From contig DAOVZS010000033.1 of the NCBI GenBank assembly GCA_030635005.1, positions 1-16,430 on the forward strand: a stretch of DNA of 16,430 nucleotides. The letters run 5' to 3'. Position 1 is the first letter of the stretch. Every line of letters begins with the position of its first letter. Below are positions 7,312 to 13,647 of the stretch, in pieces. This DNA comes from Thiomargarita sp. (GTDB lineage Bacteria; Pseudomonadota; Gammaproteobacteria; Beggiatoales; Beggiatoaceae). Under the pieces are notes generated by a model, which searched no databases, was not told where the DNA came from, and saw only the letters and a list, made by a program, of their open reading frames with translations. The translations under genes were made by a program, and so were the position numbers.

Positions 7312-8616
7312 TTACAAAACACCCCTCCGTTTAATCTCTAAATAACGATTCACCATCATCACAGGCAATTGCTCAGGTTCTGTATCTAACACCATCAAAC
7401 CCCGTTTCTTTAAAGTATCATGTGCCTGATGACGCGCATTTAAATAACTCAGGCAAGCGGTATGGCGTATCGCATCATCAAAAGTATTAACGGGTTTGTC
7501 TAAGACTTCCTTAAAAATACGTTCTTGTAAACTGCCCACTAACACAAGGTGTTTTTGACGAAGTATTTGTAATGCAGGATATAATTCATCATTATCATCA
7601 TCACGTAAATTTGAAATCAAAATGACTAAAGACCTTTTTTTTAAACGATGTATCAACTGCGTCGCTGCTCTTAAATAATCGCTAGTATGCGTAGTGGGTT
7701 GTAAGTCATAGACAGTATTTAAAATAATATTAAGGGTATTCATACTTTTACGCGGTGCTAGCCACCGTTCTTCACCGCTAAAACTCATTAATCCTAAAGC
7801 ATCTCCTTGTCGTAAAGCCACATAAGAGAGTAATAAAATAGCATTTAAAGTATGGTCAAAATGTGATAATGTACCATCTTGTGCCAACATACCCCGCCCA
7901 CAGTCAATTAAAAAGACAATCTGCTGATCACGTTCATCTTGATACTCTTTAGAAATCAATTTTTTTTGACGAGAAGTCGCATTCCAATCAATTTGACGCA
8001 ACGCATCACCTGAACGATATTCACGAAGTTGTTGAAATTCTAAACCTTCTCCCCGTCGTTGCAGTTTACGTATGCCTAATTGTCCTAATTTATTTTCAGT
8101 CGCAAATAAGGCATATTTTGTAATGACAGAAAAATTAGGATACACACGTATGGATGTTTTAAGTGTAATATAACGAGCATATTTCCAAAAACGTAAAGGA
8201 GAGCTTAATAAAACATGTATCCCTGAAAATTGTGTTGTGCCCCGTTGTTTGGGACGTATTTTGTAGCAAATTTTCAAAGTAGACGTACCCGAAATGCTCA
8301 GGTTTTGAGGTAATCCTTGTAAATCAGCAGTTAGCGGATAATCATCAAAAATATCTATCACGTATTGTTGAGATGTTTGATTATGCACACTTAAATACAC
8401 CTCACTCCACACACCTAAAGACAAAGAACCTTGTACATGACGCGTGATTTGAAGTATAGGCAATCTCCAAACAGACCACGCATCAAAAAATGCACATACG
8501 AATAAACCCAGACCAAAAATATACCAATATATAAGCATATTTACTTGTATATAAGCTGCAACAGCCAGTATCAACCACACTGCCAATCCTAAAAAAGAAA
8601 AATATGCAGGTTTCAT
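7312..8616 (-). CDS. DUF58 domain protein, membrane-anchored
   Basis: A 434-residue protein with two N-terminal membrane segments (about 5-22 and 27-47), a strand-rich region (about 60-160) and the DUF58 signature at 189-216 (GEGLEFQQLREYRSGDALRQ, then IDWNATSR). A vWA-like fold follows, starting with VFLIDCGRGML; the DxSxS metal site is replaced by Asp-Cys-Gly-Arg-Gly, as I recall is usual for this subfamily. It is the last gene of the DUF4350 - MoxR - DUF58 operon, two bases after the moxR stop, with AGGA spaced 7 bases from its ATG. DUF58 proteins are thought to work with the MoxR ATPase as chaperone partners at the inner membrane. The exact target is unknown. Confidence 0.9.
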   Translation of the reverse strand: MKPAYFSFLGLAVWLILAVAAYIQVNMLIYWYIFGLGLFVCAFFDAWSVWRLPILQITRHVQGSLSLGVWSEVYLSVHNQTSQQYVIDIFDDYPLTADLQGLPQNLSISGTSTLKICYKIRPKQRGTTQFSGIHVLLSSPLRFWKYARYITLKTSIRVYPNFSVITKYALFATENKLGQLGIRKLQRRGEGLEFQQLREYRSGDALRQIDWNATSRQKKLISKEYQDERDQQIVFLIDCGRGMLAQDGTLSHFDHTLNAILLLSYVALRQGDALGLMSFSGEERWLAPRKSMNTLNIILNTVYDLQPTTHTSDYLRAATQLIHRLKKRSLVILISNLRDDDNDELYPALQILRQKHLVLVGSLQERIFKEVLDKPVNTFDDAIRHTACLSYLNARHQAHDTLKKRGLMVLDTEPEQLPVMMVNRYLEIKRRGVL

Positions 8617-8618
8617 AT

Positions 8619-9593
8619 TTAAATCCTAGGCACTGCTATCTTCTGTAATACCGCCTTCAATACACTATCCACATCATGTCCCTCAATTTCTAATTCAGGT
8701 GCTAAGGCAATACGGTGACGTAAAGTCGCTAAAGCAATATTTTTAACATCCTCTGGAATCACAAAATCACGTTCTGATAACAAAGCATAAGCACGGGAAG
8801 CACGAATTAATGCAATACTCGCACGAGGACCTGCCCCAATACTGATTCCTGAAAAAGTACGTGTACTACGTACAATATTCACCGCATAATCATAAACACG
8901 AGCATCAATGCGTATACTTGCCGTAACCTCTTGCAGCTTAATGATATCATCTGTGTTAATAATCGCATTTACAAGACTGACATCCAAACTTTCGCCTACA
9001 GTGTTGGAAGTGATTTGTTTTACTAAACGGGTTTCTTCTGCCAAAGTGGGATAGTCAATACGAATTTTCAGTAAAAAACGATCCAATTGTGCTTCTGGTA
9101 AAGGATAGGTACCTTCCTGTTCGATTGGATTCTGGGTGGCAAGTGTCATAAAAGGCGGTGAAACAGTCAAGGAACGGCCTTCAATAGTCACTTGTTTTTC
9201 CTGCATCACTTCTAATAAAGCAGCTTGTGTTTTAGCAGGTGCCCGATTAATTTCATCTGCTAATAATAAGTGTGTAAAAATAGGACCTTTTCGAATATGA
9301 AATTGTTCACTTTTCATATCATACATCGCATGTCCTGTCACGTCACTGGGCATTAAATCTGGCGTAAATTGGATACGTGTAAATTTTCCCTTAAATGTTT
9401 TTGCCAACGCTTGCACTAATAATGTTTTACCTAAACCGGGAACGCCTTCAATCAAAACATGTCCTGCTGCTAATAAGGCAATAAGAATATGATCAATCAC
9501 TTCTTCTTGACCCACGATCGCACGATTAATTTCAGTGCGTATTTGTTTCAGTATGTCAATCGCTTTGCTGATGTCTTCAGAGGTAGTGCTCAT
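8619..9593 (-). CDS. MoxR family AAA+ ATPase
   Basis: A 324-residue AAA+ ATPase of the MoxR group, the usual length. Motifs: Walker A GVPGLGKT (50-57), Walker B LLLADEIN (109-116), sensor 1 ATQNP (152-156), and the arginine of DRF (171-173). MoxR ATPases help fold or insert metal cofactors into protein complexes, typically with vWA or DUF58 partners, and the adjacent DUF58 gene is such a partner. It starts 6 bases after the DUF4350 stop and ends 2 bases before the DUF58 start, so the three are co-transcribed. It is the only MoxR in the window, so the lone DUF58 at 3589-4536 might also depend on it (inference). Confidence 0.95.
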   Translation of the reverse strand: MSTTSEDISKAIDILKQIRTEINRAIVGQEEVIDHILIALLAAGHVLIEGVPGLGKTLLVQALAKTFKGKFTRIQFTPDLMPSDVTGHAMYDMKSEQFHIRKGPIFTHLLLADEINRAPAKTQAALLEVMQEKQVTIEGRSLTVSPPFMTLATQNPIEQEGTYPLPEAQLDRFLLKIRIDYPTLAEETRLVKQITSNTVGESLDVSLVNAIINTDDIIKLQEVTASIRIDARVYDYAVNIVRSTRTFSGISIGAGPRASIALIRASRAYALLSERDFVIPEDVKNIALATLRHRIALAPELEIEGHDVDSVLKAVLQKIAVPRI

Positions 9594-9599
9594 AATCTG

Positions 9600-10673
9600 T
9601 TATAATTTTGCCCTAATTTTGCTTAGAATTTTGATGTGATGTGTGAAAGTATAAGCATGTTGAGAGGTGTGTTGTATATGCAAAGCGGTGTCAATATCAT
9701 TCACTTTGATATCCGTGATCTGTGATAAAGCCTGATTGAGTTCGCTGGACGATAAGCCATTCCATTCAGGATAGGCAAAAGCGATACGTGTGAGCAAGGT
9801 TTGTCTGGCACTGTCTAATAAAATATGAGCATGTTTATGACGCCACAAAAAATGACCACTGGCTTCTACATGTTCAAGTAAACGCCGATGATGACGTGAT
9901 GGTGGGGGAAACACTGAACCAAAACGACGACTGACATGCCAGACCCAAAACAAAACTAATAGGCTTGCACTGAGGATCACCATCCATAGCGTTTGCCATA
10001 ATGATGGGGGTACTGTATTAATGACATTTGTGGGAGTTCCCAACCATATTGTACCCTTTGTTTCTTCAACTAAAGCCCATAAAAAATAAGCATGATCATA
10101 TGTATCAATATGATGATTTGTCATAAAATCCATATCACTGAACACACTTATTAGCCCTGCTCCTGATTCAAAAGAAAGGAAATGTGTCCCATATTGGCTT
10201 TTAATGTTTTTTATAATCGAAAAATAGTGCTTTCTTTCAATAGAATAATCAGAATGAAAAGCCACTGTTAACGACTTGTTATTCCAAATAATAGGGATAG
10301 TTTTGTATGGAGGTATAAGATGCCTATTATGTGTGTGATGAGTGATATTCAAATTTGAAAGATCATTACTCGTTATCATTAAATGCCCACCGCTTTGCAT
10401 CCAAACATCTAATTGTTGTTCTTCCACTTCTGTTAGGGAAGGGTTTATAAGTATAAGGATGTCTTGTTTTTCTAAAAGAGAGAAGGATTGTGTGTTTTTT
10501 ACCCGTGCTCCCATACGTTGCAATAGTTTCTCAGCGGCTAACAAAGGATTATCACGGGCTTTTCCTTGAAATCCTGTTTCTATCACTTCTGAGACATATT
10601 CAAAATTATTGTAAAACCAATAAGATAACAAAGACAGTAGAATAAGTATAATGATAATAGAGCGATGTTTCAT
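9600..10673 (-). CDS. DUF4350 domain membrane protein
   Basis: A 357-residue protein with an N-terminal membrane segment (about 5-22), a periplasmic domain, a second membrane segment (about 226-246) and a cytoplasmic C-terminal region rich in His and Arg. The stretch DNPLLAAEKLLQRMGARV (41-58) matches the start of DUF4350 domains, and the sequence DILILINPSLTEVEEQQLDVW continues a GATase-like fold with a GGHLMI strand. In gammaproteobacteria DUF4350 genes commonly sit directly before moxR and DUF58, as here; an upstream DUF4129 gene is often present but is absent from this window. First gene of the operon; 73 AT-rich bases separate it from the divergent gene at 10747. Molecular role unknown. 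Confidence 0.85.
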   Translation of the reverse strand: MKHRSIIIILILLSLLSYWFYNNFEYVSEVIETGFQGKARDNPLLAAEKLLQRMGARVKNTQSFSLLEKQDILILINPSLTEVEEQQLDVWMQSGGHLMITSNDLSNLNITHHTHNRHLIPPYKTIPIIWNNKSLTVAFHSDYSIERKHYFSIIKNIKSQYGTHFLSFESGAGLISVFSDMDFMTNHHIDTYDHAYFLWALVEETKGTIWLGTPTNVINTVPPSLWQTLWMVILSASLLVLFWVWHVSRRFGSVFPPPSRHHRRLLEHVEASGHFLWRHKHAHILLDSARQTLLTRIAFAYPEWNGLSSSELNQALSQITDIKVNDIDTALHIQHTSQHAYTFTHHIKILSKIRAKL

Positions 10674-10746
10674 GAATGTGTGATAACATAAGTGATAATG
10701 CTTATAAAATAACCTATTTTTTTAAAAACGTAACAATATTTATAAT
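10674..10746. other. AT-rich divergent intergenic region
   Basis: Seventy-three bases, almost all A and T, between two divergent start codons, so promoters for both the DUF4350 operon and the 457-aa gene should be here. TATAAA (10703-10708) and TATAAT (10741-10746) occur on the plus strand. The second touches the ATG and would start transcription inside the gene, and neither has a convincing -35. No Shine-Dalgarno precedes the plus-strand ATG. Confidence 0.3.
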
Positions 10747-12120
10747 ATGTTAAATGATCAAGAGCGCGTAAAGAAGCAATTTATATTAAAATTATATGAG
10801 TATCTTGCAATAAAAAATCCATATTGGCGTGGACGACATCTGATGCAATTGATACAGTCTCCTGAAAAAACACAAAATTTCTTTTATCAGTATAGCTACA
10901 GTTTACTTGCTCCAATCTATGCAACATTTGTTCTGGGTGTTATAGAACAAATAAAAGAAAAACGTATACAAAACGTTTATTTTCTAGCCAGGGAAGGGGA
11001 ATTATTTATGAAGATTTTTGAAAAAATGGCACCTTATTATTTAAAAAAAGAAAATTTTCCAGAAATTCATTATCTTTATGTCTCACGAAAATCAACAGCA
11101 TTAGCAGCAGTCGCTAATGGCTTATCCCATGAATTATCTATGATTCCCCTTTACAATGCAAAACAAAAAGGTATCGCCTCTATTTTTCAAGTCTATGGAC
11201 TTCCATTTGAAACATTGACCCCTATTGCTCAGAAATTTGGATTTTCAAATATAGAAGAACCTATTTATGATTTCTATGATTCAAGATTGTTAAATTTATT
11301 AACACATATCCCATTCCAAAAAATCGTATGCAAACACGCTATAAAAAACAAACAACTATTGAAACAATATTTGACACAACATGGATTTTTTGAGAAAAAA
11401 CAGGTGGCTTTTGTCGATATTGGATGGAATGGCACGATTCAAAAGTTTATTCAGGATACATTTGTTGAAATTCCTGATTTTCCGCATGTGCATGGATTGT
11501 ATATGGCGTATGTTGATGGATTACAATATACATTTGTGCCTGAAAAAAGTTCTGTGATGGGGATACTTTATGATGAACGTGATAAAGAACCCACAAATGA
11601 TGCGTTTAAATATTTTGAAGAACTTTTTGAAGAAAGTGCACGTGCAACACATGCAACAACAATAGGATATACTGAAAAACAAGGCATCGTACATCCTATC
11701 TTTCAAAACGATTTGAGCCATAGCCGTCGTCAAGAAATCATACAAAACAAACAATTACAACAGTCACATCAAGGTATTCTCGATTCTGTTGATGAATTGA
11801 TCAAAGCAATAAAAAATACCCAATACAATTTTTTAGATATTAAACCTTTTATACTCACAATGGTTGAAAGAAGTATTGTATTTCCACAAAAAGAGGAGGT
11901 AAATCAACTACTCGCAGTAAGCCATTCGGAAGATTTTGGCACTGATGTCTTAATGGACTTTGCACATGATAGAATACATTTTCGACAAGCGATACGTAAC
12001 CCCTGGCATTTTCTTAAAATATTGCGACATTCTAATTGGCGGTATGCTGTACTGAGTGACGTCAATATTCCAGCAAGCAAAACATTATTAAGATTGTTTG
12101 ATATTTTAAGACGTTTTTAA
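10747..12120 (+). CDS. Uncharacterised 457-aa protein, resembling HAD-associated (COG5610-like) proteins
   Basis: I cannot place this protein firmly. It has no signal peptide or membrane segment. Three stretches resemble the conserved core of proteins annotated as HAD-superfamily-like and found with glycosyltransferases: NVYFLAREGELFMKIFEKM (76-94), YLYVSRKSTALAA (109-121) and FVDIGWNGTIQ (222-232). The usual N-terminal HAD catalytic half with a DxD motif is not seen, so this may be only the C-terminal type of domain. The C-terminal third is Lys- and Phe-rich with no recognised motif. It is flanked by unrelated genes on the opposite strand, and its stop lies 10 bases from the stop of the convergent secreted-protein gene. 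It looks more AT-rich than its neighbours, which would fit transfer, but I have not measured this. Confidence 0.75.
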   Translation: MLNDQERVKKQFILKLYEYLAIKNPYWRGRHLMQLIQSPEKTQNFFYQYSYSLLAPIYATFVLGVIEQIKEKRIQNVYFLAREGELFMKIFEKMAPYYLKKENFPEIHYLYVSRKSTALAAVANGLSHELSMIPLYNAKQKGIASIFQVYGLPFETLTPIAQKFGFSNIEEPIYDFYDSRLLNLLTHIPFQKIVCKHAIKNKQLLKQYLTQHGFFEKKQVAFVDIGWNGTIQKFIQDTFVEIPDFPHVHGLYMAYVDGLQYTFVPEKSSVMGILYDERDKEPTNDAFKYFEELFEESARATHATTIGYTEKQGIVHPIFQNDLSHSRRQEIIQNKQLQQSHQGILDSVDELIKAIKNTQYNFLDIKPFILTMVERSIVFPQKEEVNQLLAVSHSEDFGTDVLMDFAHDRIHFRQAIRNPWHFLKILRHSNWRYAVLSDVNIPASKTLLRLFDILRRF

Positions 12121-12130
12121 CAGCGTATAT

Positions 12131-12559
12131 TTAATTACAATCATCTCCCTGAAGTGTTTTAATAACAGAGTTCATAATTTTCATACGCTTTGCTTGAATC
12201 CCCGTTGCTATTTGAAAAGCCTTCTCATTATTACCCGCATAAATTGCTGGAATAATGCCCGTTTCACGAGTTTGTTTAAATTCAGTCCATGTTTTTTTGA
12301 AAATCATCACATGGACATCATTAGTTTTATCTTGATCGTTTAACAGATGATTAAGTTCTTTTTCTAATGCAATAGTTGCGTGAACAATCTGTTTTTTGAG
12401 CACATTTTGTTCAGTATTCTCTGTTGACATCACCATCATCATTAAATTCAAACGTGCATCTGCTAAAGCAATTTTAGCATTACAAATGCTTGCAGCTTGC
12501 ACCATTGGTGTCACTAAACAAGCTATCATACAGCTCATTACAAGTAATTTCATATTCAT
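12131..12559 (-). CDS. Small secreted helical protein (possible periplasmic four-helix bundle)
   Basis: From the ATG at 12559 this gives 142 residues beginning with a clear signal peptide (MNMKLLVMSCMIACLVTPMV, cleavage likely after Gln-Ala at about 22-23). The frame is open to 12676, but that extension has no signal-peptide logic and overlaps the upstream gene. An AGGGA 7 bases before 12559 supports the shorter form; Met at 12553 is the alternative. The mature part is predicted all helical, and the pattern WTEFKQTRETGI...IPAIYAGNNEKAFQIATG recalls the ligand-binding four-helix bundles of chemoreceptors, here without any signalling domain. Only two cysteines remain after cleavage (26 and 141), near the two ends, so a disulfide may close the bundle. 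It is the last gene of the chain behind rpoC, 16 bases after the cysteine-rich gene. Function unknown. Confidence 0.75.
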   Translation of the reverse strand: MNMKLLVMSCMIACLVTPMVQAASICNAKIALADARLNLMMMVMSTENTEQNVLKKQIVHATIALEKELNHLLNDQDKTNDVHVMIFKKTWTEFKQTRETGIIPAIYAGNNEKAFQIATGIQAKRMKIMNSVIKTLQGDDCN

Positions 12560-12575
12560 CGCGGCATCCCTAAGT

Positions 12576-13244
12576 TTATTTTGTACCATACAAAGATTTG
12601 CATTGACGCTTATTTTTAAGTACTGATTCGCAATAAGGCAACATTTTTTTTGCAGGAACCAGACAATTATCATCATAGACAGAATCCAAAGACCATCTCA
12701 CATAATCAAGACGTTGTACCCAACGCCACAAATTTCCAGCACTGTGACAACTGGGATCACGCCCCCGAAGTTTTTTGGCGATCGTAACTGCTGCTGCACA
12801 ATCTCCTGCACTCTCCAATTCCCCACAATAATACATATGTGTCGCCAAAGCACCCCATTGATTATAATCAACTTCTCCCATAAATAGTTTCATAGTCATG
12901 CATCGGACTACTTGTCCCCCCCGCTCAAAAGCACGCATATAATTGTCAGATTCACACCCTGCCAACTCTTCTGTTCCGCGTGCATCTTCAGCAGTCGCCC
13001 GAAGCCCCAAATCATCAACAAGAGTACACCAAGACTGACGTGTTTTTTTACCAATCAAAAAACCTGCTCTCATCACAGTGGATAATTGCTTTTTATTAAG
13101 TTTCATGCATAATAATTGTTGGGGAGACAAACCAGACGCTTCTAAGCATTGCACGCCTGCCTTCCATTCCGTATCGGGGACTGCAGCAGTCACTAGACTA
13201 CTTAACATGAGTCCTACTACGATTCCTAGCATTCTCTGAGTCAT
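12576..13244 (-). CDS. Secreted cysteine-rich protein of unknown function
   Basis: A 222-residue protein with an N-terminal signal peptide (hydrophobic 5-20, cleavage likely near Thr-Ala-Ala at 19-21). The mature chain holds eleven cysteines at 33, 46, 73, 97, 115, 140, 149, 166, 194, 205 and 215, spread evenly, which suggests a disulfide-stabilised periplasmic or exported protein with one odd cysteine. There is no CxxCH haem motif and no lipobox. The rest is helical-looking and Trp-rich around 173-184. A strong AGGAGG lies 5 bases before the ATG, the best ribosome-binding site in the window, and begins just after the stop of the DUF6394-like gene. I do not recognise the family. Confidence 0.85.
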   Translation of the reverse strand: MTQRMLGIVVGLMLSSLVTAAVPDTEWKAGVQCLEASGLSPQQLLCMKLNKKQLSTVMRAGFLIGKKTRQSWCTLVDDLGLRATAEDARGTEELAGCESDNYMRAFERGGQVVRCMTMKLFMGEVDYNQWGALATHMYYCGELESAGDCAAAVTIAKKLRGRDPSCHSAGNLWRWVQRLDYVRWSLDSVYDDNCLVPAKKMLPYCESVLKNKRQCKSLYGTK

Positions 13245-13256
13245 ATTTCCTCCTGT

Positions 13257-13640
13257 TTATCGACGTAATATTATTGTTTCAAGTACTAATAGTAATACTG
13301 AAATCATATTTGCCAACATTGCACCGCTTGCTAACGATACAATACTGGACATGACTTCTGGAGTAGTCCCTATTTTATCAATATGTTCTGCAACTGCCCA
13401 AACAATAGCAGCAGCAAACAATTGCAAATCAGCGACTAAACTGGTCGCTAATAATAAAGCACCCACATGTGAACGATCTCCAAATTTGAAGACAGTGGCT
13501 ACTAAACTGATCAGTAAAGCTGCTGCCAATTCATAAACATTATGGTGGGCTGGATTGTCTATGTCGCCCAAAACAAATCCAAAACTTAAGCTTAAAGCCA
13601 TGACAATGAAAAATCCAAATACAATTTTTTCAGGATTCAT
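13257..13640 (-). CDS. DUF6394-like small integral membrane protein
   Basis: A 127-residue protein with about four hydrophobic segments (5-25, 36-52, 61-86, 98-122) and few charged residues. The stretches GDIDNPAHHNVYELAAAL, KFGDRS and LLATSLVADLQLFAAAIVWA match my memory of the DUF6394 family, which has no assigned function; a database search would settle it. The gene begins 7 bases after the rpoC stop codon, without a good Shine-Dalgarno, and the next gene's ribosome-binding site follows its stop directly. It therefore appears to be co-transcribed with rpoC. Confidence 0.8.
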   Translation of the reverse strand: MNPEKIVFGFFIVMALSLSFGFVLGDIDNPAHHNVYELAAALLISLVATVFKFGDRSHVGALLLATSLVADLQLFAAAIVWAVAEHIDKIGTTPEVMSSIVSLASGAMLANMISVLLLVLETIILRR

Positions 13641-13647
13641 CGTTTTT

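Noticed and set aside
10342..10569. 75-residue plus-strand frame opposite the DUF4350 gene
   Set aside because: It is the antisense shadow of a well-supported gene, with no family features.
12560..12676. Longer start for the secreted helical protein
   Set aside because: The extension would hide the signal peptide and overlaps the cysteine-rich gene; AGGGA before 12559 supports the shorter form.
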